This document shows, piece after piece, positions 1 through 12,741 of a stretch of 64,000 nucleotides of DNA (position 1 is the first letter of the stretch; each line of letters opens with the position of its first letter). Source of the stretch: Brachypodium distachyon (Eukaryota; Streptophyta; Magnoliopsida; Poales; Poaceae); contig NC_016135.3 in assembly GCF_000005505.3 (NCBI RefSeq), positions 17,206,613 through 17,270,612 of the forward strand. Direction: 5' to 3'. A program made the position numbers and the translations under genes. The notes beneath the pieces are model-generated. The model was not told the DNA's origin. It made no database searches and was given only the letters and a program-made list of their open reading frames with translations.

Positions 1-414
1 GATGTTGCCGCCGCCTCACCATTTTGAAAAAGACACTGAAAAATCTAGAACAAAACGTAGGTCTTTCTGCTGGCGAGCGGCCATGATCTGCCGCACCTCC
101 GTGGACAAGGAAGCCAACGGAAGATGTATAGACCGGCGGAAGCGCCGGTCGAGGGAAAGCTGAGCAACCGCCGCCTCTTGTAGATGCGTTGGAGCGAGCC
201 CCACGCACGACACCTAACCAAGCCGTGTTTGTTTTGCTGGTTTAATTATAACCCAATCCACACACATATTTCGACAGCCTCACCAATGGAGTGGGCGGAG
301 GCTGCCGCTGAGAACTAGATAAATGGCCAGTATAAAGGAGAGACAGAGAGATGCAAATGGCTATATGAAGGGCTGAATGACATATTTAAAACTGTAAAAA
401 AGGATCCATCTTGA
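1..414. other. left-edge intergenic sequence
   Basis: Nothing recognisable. A 65-codon open frame on the minus strand (213 to 16) has no family features that I recognise and is not called as a gene. Confidence 0.4.
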
Positions 415-1354
415 GAGCATCTCTAGTAGTTACCGAACCTGGCCCATCCGAACTTGCAGAGTTCGGTTGACTGAAAAACATTTTTTAGTTTGGAAGCACG
501 ATGTGCAGAACAGAAATCCGAATTCAAAACCGAACTCTTGAAAAAACTCATTCGCGCGTGAACGGTTTTAAAACCGAGTAGTTCATCAATGTTGCATACA
601 GTATAACGGATTAAAACAAACATACATATATATACTAAGCCGTCGGAGAGCATCTACTCGTTGTCGTCGGAGATGTTGATCACCGATGGCGCCTTCAATA
701 GCCTGATGGCTGCATCGAGGTTGGCCTGCTCCTTCGTCGCCCGGTGAGCATCGTCCTCGGCCAAGCTGGACTTGGAGCTCTCCTTGACGGTGCACGTGAT
801 GTCATCATCCGAGGAATCCGAGCCGTCGCCGCTGTCCTGCTCCTCCTCCGTCGGCAACTCCTCCTTCTCCTCCGCGGGCACCGGTGCGGGAACGACGACA
901 CCGGTCAAAACTACCACCGCCACCCGCTCCTCCTCCTCCTCGAGGAACGCGTCCCAACGGTGGCGCGCGTCCTTGCTGAGGTCCCAATGCCAGTACCACC
1001 GGAGCATACCCCGGCGGCGAGCACCTAGGCGGAGGCACTCGTCAGGGGTGAGTAGGGTTAGGGTTTCCTCGCACGGGCGAGGAAACAGTCCGGCCGCCAC
1101 GGCGAGCGGGCGATGGGGTTCCGGGCCTCATTCCGGTGGTGGTACATGGCGGCGCGGTGGTTGATTGTGGCGGCGCGTTTTTGGATTTGGTACTGAAACG
1201 GCCCCTCCAAGCCGTATATATACGAGCGCGTTTTGGTAACCTGAATCCTTTTGTCCGGCCGGCATGGTATTCGGTATCTAATCGGGCCCTTTTTTTGCCC
1301 AAAACCGAATCGACGGTTCGGATCGGGGGAGTTCGGTATCTGCTAGAGATGCTC
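415..1354. mobile_element. PIF/Harbinger-like element with about 40-bp TIRs
   Basis: The left end begins GAGCATCTCTAGTAG and the right end is its inverted counterpart (inward reading GAGCATCTCTAGCAG). Similarity continues for about 40 bases with few mismatches (415 to about 456 against about 1312 to 1354). The element is flanked by TGA on both sides (412-414 and 1355-1357). A 3-bp target duplication fits PIF/Harbinger, although that superfamily prefers TWA. It is 940 bp, too short for a transposase, so it is non-autonomous. The interior is GC-rich and holds a minus-strand open frame (654-1100). Confidence 0.7.
654..1100 (-). CDS. transposon-borne ORF of unknown function
   Basis: This is a 148-aa open frame lying wholly inside the Harbinger-like element. 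The N-terminal part is basic and aromatic (a WYWHWDLSKDARHRW segment around residues 34-48). The middle is strongly acidic with Glu and Asp/Ser runs (about residues 55-100), followed by a Lys/Ser-rich stretch and an acidic C-terminus. I recognise no transposase motif and no domain. It may be a captured host-gene fragment or an element-specific ORF. The frame is intact, but whether it is expressed cannot be judged from sequence. Confidence 0.3.
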   Translation of the reverse strand: MAAGLFPRPCEETLTLLTPDECLRLGARRRGMLRWYWHWDLSKDARHRWDAFLEEEEERVAVVVLTGVVVPAPVPAEEKEELPTEEEQDSGDGSDSSDDDITCTVKESSKSSLAEDDAHRATKEQANLDAAIRLLKAPSVINISDDNE

Positions 1355-1357
1355 TGA

Positions 1358-2259
1358 CAAACTACTCCAGCTTGGCTCGCTCGGCTCTAGGCTTGACTCG
1401 AACTTTGCTCAAGCCTCAAGCGAGTCGAGCTCTGAGACCATAAGTTAAACAAGCTCGACACTATGTGATTTTAAAATTTTGTCGAGCCAAGGTGTTGCTT
1501 TGTCAAAGTAAAGAAATCATTCACACGTGAACATTGTTTTTGTTTAGTTTATATGCATTTAGTCGAGTCAAGCTTGGGCTTAGTCGAGTCTGATCCATTT
1601 CTACGTGAGTGAACATCGATTTTTCTTTTAAAACACACACATCGATTTTCTTTTGCTACCGAGCCTTGTTAAAACTAAACTCGAGCCTTCGCGAGCATTG
1701 ATCTAGACGAGTTCAAGCGTGACAACAAAGTTCAGACATCAAGTTGGGGTCGCTTAATGCCTCTACCAAGCAGTCTACCAGTAATTTCGATCTCAAGCCG
1801 TTGAAAGCCTTCGGCAAGCCGAGGTCATCTATTCTTCCATTCGTGGATCGATTTGAACTTCTTTCCAAAAAAGATGAAGTAAATTGGATTTCTTTCAAAA
1901 AAGAAGAAGTAAATTGAACTTTCGGCCATCGGTAGCCCTTTTCTGGGCCGAACATATTGGGACGCTTAAACAGAAAGGCCCATATAGCCAGACCCGACCA
2001 AAACCCACACGGCCCCCATGCCACGCACGCACCAAATCTCACCAGGTATTTGTACACTCGTCGTCGTCTCGGACAACACAACTCGCCGCACCCGCACCAC
2101 CGCGCCGTCTCCTTCCTCCTTTCTCCCACCAGCCGAGCCCAAAACGAAAACCATGCGACCATAGCTTAAAAGATTCACCCCCTTTAATACGAGATCCGAC
2201 GGCCCAGATCTCTCGCTTCGACCGATCCGCGCCCCCTCCCGTCTTCCCGCCCTCTCCCC
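1358..2259. other. SWI3A upstream region
   Basis: Positions 1370-1710 carry repeated short motifs of the GAGTCGAGC / AAGCTCGAC kind, which look like a decayed repeat. Positions 2180-2259 are CT-rich and run into the SWI3A start, consistent with a promoter and 5' UTR. I could not place a TATA box. Confidence 0.35.
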
Positions 2260-5200
2260 ATGTCGCCGGCGGCCGCCGGCGCCGCCTCCTCCGGCGAAGC
2301 GCCGCCGTCGCGTCCTAAGCGCGAGCTCTACACCATCCCGGCCTCGTCAAGTAAGCACTCTCTCTCTTTCTCTCTCCCCCGACTCCGGTTCACGCCCTCT
2401 CCTCGCTCTCCTAGGGTTAGGTGGTGGGCGGTGGTGGACTGGGAATTTAGCCGCCTGACCAATTGCGTGTCCTCCGCCCCGCAGGTTGGTTTCGCTGGGA
2501 CGATATCCACGAGACGGAGCGAAGTGCCCTGCCGGAGTTCTTCGGCGGCCCCGGCGGGAACAGCTATGGGACGGCCTCGCGGAATCCCCGGATCTACCGC
2601 GAGTACCGCGACTATATCATCAATAAGTACCGGGAGGACCCTGCCCGCCGCCTCACCTTCACCGAGGTCCGCAAGGCGCTTGTCGGCGACGCCACGCTCC
2701 TCCGGAAGCTGTTCGGCTTCCTAGACTCCTCAGGCCTCATCAACTTCTCTGCCACCTCCCCCCGCCCTGTGGCACAGCAGCCTGGGTTGGACGCCGTTTT
2801 AGAGGCGCCTGTGGGGTTGCAGGTGACTCCACGGCCGCAGGTGTCCTACTCCGTGGAGGAGAGGTTTGGAGGAGGGACTGGGGAGAATGTGTTCCGCTTG
2901 CCTCCGCTGAGCTCGTATGTCGATGTGTTCGGGGAGTGGGCGCCTGGGAAGGGGCCTATATGTGCATTCTGCGGAGTGGAGTGCAAGGATGGGAAGGTGG
3001 AAACTTTGGAGGTACTATTTATTTCATATTATTGCAGCACTAGACTGTTCTGTTAATGAATTCACGGTCTGGACTTTGGATTGCAGAAGCTTAAGTTGTG
3101 GATAATTGCGGTGCTACTGCATGCTAATTAATTGATTTGTTTGCGCACGTGCCATTTGAGTGTCCGGTTAACTCCGATCTCTTGGCTTGGACCATACCAC
3201 GACATACAGTTTTAATTTGTACCTGGAGAATTGTTTTATGAATATTTCGTGAAACTAGCTAGTGCTTATGTGTTAGTATGGAACAAAAAAAGTGGGACAG
3301 TATAATTTACTAAGGGAGTTCATTGTGTTGGATTGATCATCAATTGTCTGCAACAAACATTTGCACATCTCAAATAACAACGAGATACTAGGCAAAGGGA
3401 AGAAAAGCAGCAGGAGGACAAGGATAGGCTGAATTCTCGGCACAAATCTGGTTCCATTCCATGGGATTAGGATACGTTAAACCTATCTCCCATGAAAAGA
3501 AACCTAATATTTGAGTTTGAGCCTTCTCTACATATTTGTTTAGCCTTTTTCAAAGGTTATGGCCCAACGTGCCAGTACGAGTGTAGGGAAGGAGTGAACT
3601 CTTCACCAACTCAAAACTTTTTAAGTTATTATTAGTTGTATAGATATAGATGACACTTACCACATGATTGGGAGGGATATTTGCTATGGAATCAGTGCAG
3701 CAGCTGGGTATTACAACCGTTCTTTTTGTCTAGCATAATGTCCTGCACTTGAAATCTGCTCACTTAAGTTTTACCAGATACTGGACGCATCACACTAGTG
3801 TTTTCACTAAATCCTGTCAATTTTTTATACTATGGTATGATAGGATCTCTTGTAGTGCCATACTATGTTATTTATGAAATGCATTCAGATGTTGTAATTA
3901 TTTTTATTAATAGAGGGTGCACTTAGATTATCAGATACAGTTTGATTGAGTTGTGAATTTATTCAGATCATCAGATGGCATCAAGCTATGATACGATGAA
4001 TAATCGAGGAAATATGTGCTATCTATTCCTTAATGTTTATGTGTTTGCTTTTCAGGATGGTTTTAAAGTATGTTCAACGTGTTGCAAAACCAATAGTGAT
4101 AATGAGGAAGCGAATAAATGCGCTGGTGATAAGAAAGAGAGCGCTGACAACCATGCTTCTAGTGCATGGACAGATGCAGAGACACTACTCCTTTTAGAAG
4201 GTGTCCTAAAACATGGAGATGACTGGGATCTCATTACCCAGCATGTCCGCACAAAGAATAAATTAGAATGCATTGCAAGGCTTATTCAGTTGCCTTTTGG
4301 TGAACATATGTTGGGTGCCATAAATGGTAAATCTGATAGTAGGTTCCAGACGAGCCAAACTACTGATGGCAAAACGAACCACTATATTGTGAAGGACACT
4401 TCAAGCCAGTCAAACGAAATGGTTGACGGCATGCAGATTGATGGAGAGCAAGATGGTGCTGATAAACTTGTTGAAGAACAACCTTCAAAGCGCCAACGTT
4501 TATCTTCCTCAATAGATGTGACCGGTTCATTAATGGAGCAGGTAATAAAGGAAACATAACAAATATATGACGGAAATCATCTTTAAGGATGCACAGTTTT
4601 TTAACAGAGCACTAATATTTGTACTTCTACTTCAGTTAGCACTGCTGACTACTGCGACGAGCCTGGATGTTGTTGCTGCAGCCGCTGCTGCGTCAATTAA
4701 AGCATTAGGTAGTGAAAACCCTCAAGCAAAGAATGCTTTTCATCTTAGCGAGAAAGAATACCAAGGCAAAACATTCTCTTCTAACCATATCCATGAGAGG
4801 TAAACATGTGCTGCAAGTTGTGCTTCTTTGGCTCTTCGCAGCGTTGATTCAATCTGTTTATTTTAAAATGACATTTTTACAGTGAATGCAATGTTGGCGA
4901 TCAGGAAGGGGAAATGCATGGACAGACTGTTCCTGGTAGGCCAAATTTATGTCTCACATTCTGAGCTACTATGAATATATGTGATTTTCTGGATACTAAT
5001 TACAGGAGAGTTGTTTCTTTATCTGTTACCAAAAGTTGTACTGGTTGGAATTGTTTCCGATGTATCACAAGATTATATTTGAATTGAGCCATCGGTAGTT
5101 CAGTACTGGGCAAGGTTTTTAAAAATGCTAGGCTGTGTCTGGTCGTTTGCTGGCGCCTAGCGCTTCGCTCGCCTACGCGTTTAGAACGGACAGGTAGCAG

Positions 5201-6616
5201 GGGCCAGGGGAGTGGCTGGGAGGGGTGGTGGGATGGACGATTTTGGTGAGGGGTTCGGTGAAGGAGCAGCTGGAGGGGTGTGGCTTCTCGTGGAGGCGGA
5301 GTGTGGCCATGGCAGGGATGGATGAGCTTGGCCAGACGCAGACTATGTGTGGCAGACAGGATGAAAAGAGACACAAAAGGATATATGTGGCCCAGAACCG
5401 TTCTTTTTATGTAGCACATCTGGCTGCCGCCCAGCGTCTTAGTTACCTATTTCCGTCTCCAACCTTCAGCCCGTCGCTGCCATAGTTCCCTAGGTCCAAT
5501 GGCTAGGTGCTTTTTGAACGCACAAAAACTGTTAGAATGGTGCTTTTTGAACGCTACATCTAGGTGCATTTTGGGTGCTTCAACCAACTTGTTCCCGCAC
5601 AAAAGCATGGTGCTTCTGTGACATGTCAAAGGGACACCTCTGGCATTAGTTGCTGTTGATTCTTTTTTATGGAATGAAATTGGTGAGCACTCAAGATGGC
5701 CAAGGCAATGAATTTAGTCTGCCACACCCTATACCGTCTGGCTTCAGTAGGCCTTTGATAGGCCTCCTTTTTACACTACCTGGCAGCTCCAATACCACCT
5801 GTATTAGCTGATGGTTGGATCACCGGATCAGACAGCAATCCCCTAGTTTTCTTAGTTTGCTGAATCATCTGAAAGCTGTACGTGCCCTGGGTTACAATAT
5901 TTGTATGCTTGTTCGTCACTAGCAGTTCGCCTAGGTGAACCGCAGGTTCTGGTTGGTATTTGCCAACTGATATAATCCGTAAAATAAACCGTTGAGCTTC
6001 CAGCCTGTTGGCCTGTGGTAGTGTCATGTTTTGTCCTTGACTGTGTTCTGCTAATCTAAAATCAATGCCCATCATTCATGCCAGATAAGAAGCTGCAAAA
6101 GAAGTATATTTCTACTGCATATCAAGTGAGGGCAGCTGTTGGAACAGCTGTTGGGGTAGCTGCCGCCCGCGCTAAGATGCTTGTGGATCAGGAAGAGCGG
6201 GAGATTGAGCTTCTGTTGGCATCCATAATTGAGACTCAGGTGAAGTTTTGTACACTTTCCATGCTTAAATTTTCATGATGAGAGTACTTTGGGTTTCTAG
6301 TTTCATGTGAAAGTTACGTGTGTGATATATATCGTGTATATTCTGACCAAATTGGTCAGTTTTGCTGTTTGATCAATCACTGATGGCTGTTTGCTGTATA
6401 CCTTATGTTTGGCAGCTAAGAAAGATCCAGTACAAGATCAAACACTTTGAGGAGCTAGAGTTGATCATGGATCAGGAGTACAACACGATACAACAGATAA
6501 AGGAATCCCTCATCAATGAATGGCTAAAGGTCCTCGAGCAAGCATTTCAGGCTGGAGTACCGATTCAGAGGGATGAAGTGCTTACAAAGCTGTTCCTGAA
6601 CAAGTCTACTCCATAA
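2260..6616 (+). CDS. SWI3A: SWI/SNF complex subunit SWI3A
   Basis: A core subunit of plant SWI/SNF nucleosome-remodelling complexes, acting in the nucleus. Seven exons join in frame: 2260-2350, 2485-3011, 4056-4541, 4636-4799, 4883-4935, 6085-6239 and 6416-6616, giving 558 aa. A SWIRM domain covers about residues 25-115 (starts ELYTIPASSSWFRWDDIHE). A cysteine pair (CAFC, then CSTCC across the exon 2/3 junction) lies before a SANT domain at about 242-292 (SAWTDAETLLLLEGVLKHGD). An acidic/basic EEQPSKRQR stretch follows, and a C-terminal helical leucine-rich segment at about 495-540 probably mediates dimerisation. Domain order and motif wording fit Arabidopsis SWI3A (about 512 aa) better than SWI3B. 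The start codon is the first ATG before the SWIRM domain. Introns 2 and 5 exceed 1 kb; intron 5 contains no recognisable gene. Confidence 0.92.
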
Positions 6617-7325
6617 ACAAGCTGACTGGAGTCGATTACCCCTCCTCTGATCCGGCTCGCCCTTTGGCTGTAGCTCTTGTACGTAAAGCAGCATTCTGCG
6701 TGCGTGCATGAGGGCGTGCCTGTAAAGGTGCTAATTTGAGCATTCCATTGGTCTCCTGTAACTGTTGAATTTTGTGTTTGTGGCCGCGACAACCCTTTGT
6801 ACCATCATGTGTACACAGCAACTCCGTTGTACCACCATCCAACTAGGTTAGACAGCAAGGGTTGCTAATAGTCTCCTGTAACTGTTGACGTTTATGTCGT
6901 TTCATTTGTTGGGATGCACAGGTCTTTCTTCTGTTTGGGCTCTCCGCCTCTCCGTATTCTTGACAATGTATATTATTGTTTGGTTGCTCAAATAGTTGCT
7001 CCATGTGTAAGTTTCCAGTGTGGCAATGTGAGTTTGAAGCACACATCACTGTGTGCTTTAATTACTGCCATACAATGAAAATTACTGGAAGAAAATCACC
7101 GTATCAATTTCTTTTGCAGATGTTTGGTTGAAATTCGAAGGCAAAAGTTTATTACGAAGTATACTGCTTTAGGCGAGTTTCACCGATTTTTTATTGAGCA
7201 GGCTTGGTTGTGGCGCGACTTTTGTAGGCCACGACTAAACAAATTCTAAGAGGCAAAACGATGGTCCGTACACGGGACTGGCCGACATGGATAAGGTGCA
7301 TAGACTTTCTTAAAAAAAAAACTTA
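6617..7325. other. SWI3A 3' UTR and intergenic sequence
   Basis: T-rich sequence downstream of the SWI3A stop, consistent with a 3' UTR to about 7080. No gene is seen. Confidence 0.4.
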
Positions 7326-7644
7326 CAGCTCGTTTGTCAACCAAGAATTCATTTCATTTGATCAAAATGAAATGATATCTAATTTTTAATAGAATTTCAT
7401 TTGGTTGAATTTGAATTCCGGGTTGAAAAATTATGTTTGTCTACCACATGGAATTGAAGAGCGAGAGACAATTCTAAAAAAACGATGGATTTTAGAGAAA
7501 AATTGAGACTAGTTATAGTGTGATTACATGTAATTTAAGATTGAATTCCTGTGGCTAATTCCGTGCCAACGAAACAAGTTGTATTTTGGAATTCAAAATG
7601 AATTTTACAATTCTATGCCCAAATGATGGGTGCCAAACGAGCTG
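7326..7644. mobile_element. Tourist-like MITE with TTA target duplication
   Basis: Ends CAGCTCGTTTG and CAAACGAGCTG are inverted. TTA flanks both sides (7323-7325 and 7645-7647). It is 319 bp, AT-rich, and non-coding. The 3-bp TTA duplication points to PIF/Harbinger. Confidence 0.7.
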
Positions 7645-7647
7645 TTA

Positions 7648-8623
7648 CGGAAAAAGATTTTCAGCTATGCTAGTTGGATACCGGTGTGGTAATGGGCAAA
7701 CATGTCTAGGTTCGCCTATACGACATTTCTCGTTCGCTCAGTACATAATAAATGTCTTGCATTCAGTGGTACTTATATCTCAACTTTCATCCTCTGGAGA
7801 AAAGGACTATTGTTTTGGCTATATATGGCAAATCTAATGTGATTTGGATTGGATTAAACTTGAGAAAGAGATGAAAGCCATCTTTCTCGACGTCTTTTCC
7901 AAATCTAGGAGAAACCCCTAGGTCCTTGGACCAGGGATGCAAGTGCTCCTACGTCACAAGTTTCTTGGAATCGTCGTTTTCGAGCCATTGTATGACAGAT
8001 GAGTCGGATTGTGGGCGGTGGATGGCCAGTGGTGATCCTTCTTGGTGTTGGCCCACGATGGTCACTGCATTGTGATGAGTCGTGGACTCTTGGTTTCATC
8101 TGGTTGATCAGTGTCTTTCGGCAACGTAGTGGACACACATAGCTACACAAAGTGCTAAGGGTTGTCCTAGGCGGTGGAGGTTGCCGTCAAAGTTTACGTG
8201 CTTCGGTGTGAGCTCATATTCACGATGCCTGCCTCGACGGTGTAACCCCTTTTGACAACAGTAGAGACACTCGTTGACATGTTCCGTTGTCCGTGAAATG
8301 ACAACCGAGTAAATAAGCTAACAACTGAGTAAATAGAAGAAACGCTGTATAACAATATCCATATCGTGGTATGCACTTCGAGAACGTGATGAGCGCCCCT
8401 CTCTGATTCTCGCTAGGGATTGTTCCATCTTTTCGGTATTCTTTTCATTATGTGAAAGAGAAATCATTCTCAGAATAGAAATGGGAAAAGTAGAGCGGTA
8501 GCATTTTCGACCTATACTAACTCCGACATAGCCCCGAAAGCGGAAGAAGGGGCGGCCAGCCAAAACCCTCGCCTCGCGCACCACCTCTCCCTTCTTCCCC
8601 TCTCCAGGCTCGCGAACGACCTA
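7648..8623. other. intergenic sequence and SURF2 upstream region
   Basis: No gene recognised. Positions 8550-8623 are CT-rich immediately before the SURF2 start, consistent with a 5' UTR. Confidence 0.35.
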
Positions 8624-11319
8624 ATGGCGAAAAAGAGCAAGGCCGCCGCCGCTCCCGACTCGGGCATGTCGAGCCCTCAGGGCTCCGTCGAGGGCGGCGC
8701 GGAGAAGGAGGGCAGCTTCCTGCTGGGGCAGCCGACCTGGGAGGACGCCGGCGGCGGGCGGTGGCGGTGCGCGGAGACGGGGCACGAGCTGCCGGAGCGG
8801 GAGAAGGACTCGTACGCGCGGTCCCGCGCCTGCCGCATCGCGCTCATCGACCACGGCGTCGCGCACAAGAAGCCGCCGCTCAGCGCCTTCAAGCCCCACC
8901 CCGAGCACAAGTGCGTGCTAATCCGCCCGTCCCCTTCTGCTGCTACTCATTCTACTCTCTGTTGCTGCGTAATCCATATCCAACATAACTTGTCCCAAAT
9001 TTGTTTGCTCTTGAGTCTGATCGGCTGTCCGTTAATGTTCTTTGAAGGAATCCTATGGTTCTAATTTCTGAATGTATTTAAGTCTGATACTCCTATGCAG
9101 ATTGTAGGAATAAACAAAGTAGCAAACGATTGATATGCATGCTTGTAATTGGACCGTGCTTCAGCTGATGTCGTTTGCACGGATTTTAAAAAGGCTGTTT
9201 CCTTTTGTGTAGAATTAAGTTGAATTTTGTGTTGCAGGTCGAAGCTCATATGCAACATTACTGGGGACACCATAAACAAGTCGGAGGAGCACATCTGGAA
9301 GCATGTAAATGGGAAGAGATTTCTGAATAAACTAGGTAAAAATAATTCCACAGAACTATCTGTATTCTTTAGTTCCTGGTGTGGCAACTGGTCACATGAT
9401 ATGATATGCTCTTGCTATTGAAATGAACTATACTTTTTATGTGTTCCTCTACTGGTTGAAAATCCATGATGAACTTTTCTAATGTTTCCATAAAACTGTC
9501 CATGGTTCATTCTTTTGTACCTGAGATATATTATTGTTGGATATCTGAATAAGTAAGTGTAAAAAATGAATGATGGATGACTAGTTGGTTCTTTTTTAGA
9601 ACAGTGCTGTATGAATTGATCTTGAATGATTATTTGAGTGTATTATGTTTCGCACCTTGCTCTGTAGTGTAGCGGCGTGTTCACTTTCTTTCATTTGTCT
9701 TCTCATTAGTATGGAAATGGTTGGGTAAGTTTCTGGCTATTTAAATCCCATCCAGTATAATTTGGTTGGAATTGTTATCTGCATACAGCTAACTACATTT
9801 CCATTGAACCGCAGTGTTTGGTTGCTCCTACGTCTAACACACCTATCCCTATAATGGCAGAAAAACTGGAAGAAAAGATGACATCAAGTGAGACAACCAA
9901 AGGAGAAGTTGAACAATCAAAAGAAGTCGCAAAGAAATCCAAGTCGAGCAAGAAGAAGGACAAGAAGAAAGCTGCAGTTGTTGACACTTCTTTGCCACGA
10001 GAACCTCAACCTGAGATTGATGATTCAGATGACTCGGAGTTTTGGGTGCCTCCTGTAGGAAGTCGTTGGGACGATGATGATGGGAAAGACCGATGGGAGT
10101 CCCCTCCAGGGAAGGATGATGTGGCAGAGGATGAAGGTGCATCTGGTAGGTGTTAATTTGATTTTTCATATTATACGTAATTGCTTTAATTTAACAAATC
10201 TCAAAAGTTCATATCAATACTTCACAGCATATCTGGTAGATATTGGTTCTCCAAGCCTCTAATAGATCATATAGTGTTCATTGAATATGTTCTTGGATCT
10301 TTGTTTTGTACGTAAATTGGAGGTTTATCACCTTACATGTGTGTGTAATTTATTTTGCTGACAGAATACGAGAAACAGAATAGCGTCCACCCTGTTGCTA
10401 TTTCTTTAGCTAATGAACAGGATGATTGGCAAGCACATAGTGTTTAGGTGCAGGCAAGAGCCAGAATATGTGTAAGGATGCCAAATTGCAGTATCAGTTA
10501 CAGTCAGCGAAATAGGTTGTTCGGTCAGCCTGTTTTGGTTAGGTCATTTTATTTTGTAGTTACTTTCTGAACAGAAAGTTGTTCTTGATGGCAGCTTCTG
10601 TGCCCCCTTTATGTTAAATTTGAACATACTTCTCTGCAATGAGCTGAAACATTACAGGAATTGTTCTATTTAGAGAGGTGCGCAGGAGGGGGTATTAGGT
10701 TTACTTCTGAAGGTCTTTTCCTTCATAGGAGTCTTCTCTTACCTATCATGTAGAGTAGCATGTACCTAATTACTGCTATCTACGCAGTTCCCAGCTTTTG
10801 AGGTTTTGTGATGGAACGCTCCGAGCTCTTTGTTCAATATATATGGACCATATAAATAAGCATTTCTTCAAGTTACGCATCCGTGTTTTCTTAGTTACAT
10901 TGTGATCTGCCGGATGCTCTTTAGTTGCATTCTAGTTGCTTCTGAATTTTGTGATTATCAGTATTTTTTCAATCATGTTAGAACCAACTATAATCGTGCT
11001 TTCAGTGCTATTGAAGTCCACCAATTTTAACTGATGTAGCCTTATTTTCAATACAAAATGTTCTGTGTCTAATATAAAAACATATATTAATGTGGTAGAT
11101 GAAGACGGCGACGATGATATGGCTGACGAGGACGATGATGTGTCAAACGAACTTGCTTCAAGGTAAACTCGGACATGTTTTCCAGTCAATTATATACATG
11201 CTGTCACCTACTCAGGGATAAATATTTCCTCTTGTAGCAGTACAAAGCGATTGTCAGTAGAAGCAGTTGGGCCAAGTAGCTTCGCTTCAAGGAAGAAAAA
11301 ACCCCGAAAGGATGAGTGA
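8624..11319 (+). CDS. SURF2: Surfeit locus protein 2 (SURF2) family protein
   Basis: A conserved eukaryotic protein of uncertain function. Five exons join in frame: 8624-8910, 9238-9335, 9861-10145, 11099-11162 and 11238-11319, giving 271 aa. The family core covers about residues 30-130: RWRCAETGHELPER, then a Ser/Tyr-rich segment, then the ICNITGDTINKSEEHIWKH block with the invariant His/Lys cluster and FLNKLEKLE. The C-terminal half is Lys-rich (KKSKSSKKKDKKK) and then very acidic (DEDGDDDMADEDDDV), ending in SRKKKPRKDE. This layout is typical of plant SURF2 proteins and suggests a nuclear or nucleolar location, which is inference. An alternative last exon at 10365-10447 would replace the acidic tail. 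Confidence 0.9.
10365..10447 (+). CDS. possible alternative terminal exon of SURF2
   Basis: Exon 3 ends in phase 1. An acceptor (CTGACAG) before 10365 reads on in frame for 27 codons to a TAG at 10445. This would give a shorter isoform lacking the acidic tail. The sequence alone cannot show whether it is used. Confidence 0.25.
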
Positions 11320-11689
11320 AAAAGTTAGTTTGTGATTTATTCAGTTAGTTATGCAAGAACTTCGGTTTCACCTTCTTCCCTGGGGGGTTTTGGGGTTGGC
11401 TATTACAATGGTCCGATTTTGTATTAGTTTTGCCTGCATTTTGTTAATGGATGCTTATTCTACGGGCCATCATGAGCAATGAGAGCCATTCTGGATCCTT
11501 GGTTCCTGTTGTGTTATACTGTAATCATGTGTTCCTCTTAGCCCCAGTTTAAAAGCCGTCAGTCCTCGCGGTATTCTGATGAATTTGTACTAATCCTTAG
11601 AGATTCATAGCCGACGTTCGCCCGGACTGGTCGACGGAATATGGCAAAAGCTTTGCTGCACACACCGGCAGGGCCGGCACGGCCTTTGG

Positions 11690-12741
11690 CAGAGCTCGAC
11701 GGCCTATCAGAAAATGTCGACTTGCCTAGCCTCTAAAAAAAAGAGAGAAAATGTCGGCTTGCCTGGCTTGCAGCTGCTGGTCTGGTTGGTGCATCGTGTG
11801 GACGGCTCGATCTGTCGCGGCAATCTGTCCAGTACCTCCCAAGGATGGCGACGGGTCAGTATATATATCCCCGGGATGGCGACGTGCAACCAATGGCAAA
11901 CGGGTGGATGGACCACTGAATTCGAGGGCGACGCAGCGAGACAGCTAGCTACGCATGGGTTCGCCATCACGTAGATACGGAGTACATCCGATTGCGTGTG
12001 TGGCTGTGGCTCCCTGTAGCGTGGATTACGACAGACAGAAACGCATGCACCGATTATGCACGTTACGTACATACTGCATCAGTGTACTTTCCAGCTCGAT
12101 CCAGAACGTGGTGCCGTGCGACTACCTAAGAAACATTGCTCTCTCTCCCATTCACATTAGTTGTCGAAATATTACATGTATCTAGACGTTTTTTAGACAT
12201 AAATAGATCCATATTTTGACAAATTTGAGACAAGTAATATGGATCGGAGAAAGTAGAATAGCAATCACAAGTCTACCATTATCATGCGGATGCACATTTT
12301 GAATTTTATGACTACTCCGTACTTCATTCCGTCAGATGAATAATCAACAACCACAAGTCCAAGCTCGTGATCGAGAAACAAGTTAGTAGTATGAGTTGAC
12401 TTAAGATGGAGACCGCCTTCTGTTTCCAAATATTTGCACGTCGACGCATATTCTAGCATTCTTGTAGCCGTCTAGCTAGCGCCGGTTCACAAGGAATTGT
12501 TTTGCAAAGTATTCAAAGGTAGGCGCACATGCCAACATAGCTGACAACAATGTACCATAATTTATTCGGAGAATCTAAATTAAGGTGCACGACACGTATC
12601 AAACCGTATCACTGGCTCGCTTCACGCCTCTCTCGGCCCGTTTGGCAGGCAGCACGAGAGGGTTCTTCCTGTAGACCGTCAACCCATTCTGCTATTCCGC
12701 ATCCACCTTGTCGCGCGCCTAGTAGCGGCGCACGCCAGTCA
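11690..12741. repeat. tandem duplication unit A (decayed P450-locus copy)
   Basis: Unit A aligns end to end with unit B (12742 to about 14150). Shared blocks include AGAGCTCGAYGGC at the start, a TATATATCCCCGGGA segment, GCAACCAATGGCAAACGGG, ACGTGGTGCCGTGCGACTAC, GAGAAACAAG and CGTATCAAACCGTATCACT. Each unit ends in a P450 3' end: truncated in unit A, intact in unit B. Both contain differently placed small insertions. Confidence 0.75.
12160..12254. mobile_element. degenerate Stowaway MITE
   Basis: Contains the usual Stowaway interior (ATTACATGTATCTAGACG) and a right end ATGGATCGGAGAAAGTA. The left CTCCCTCC end is eroded. It lies inside duplication unit A and is absent from unit B. Confidence 0.5.
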
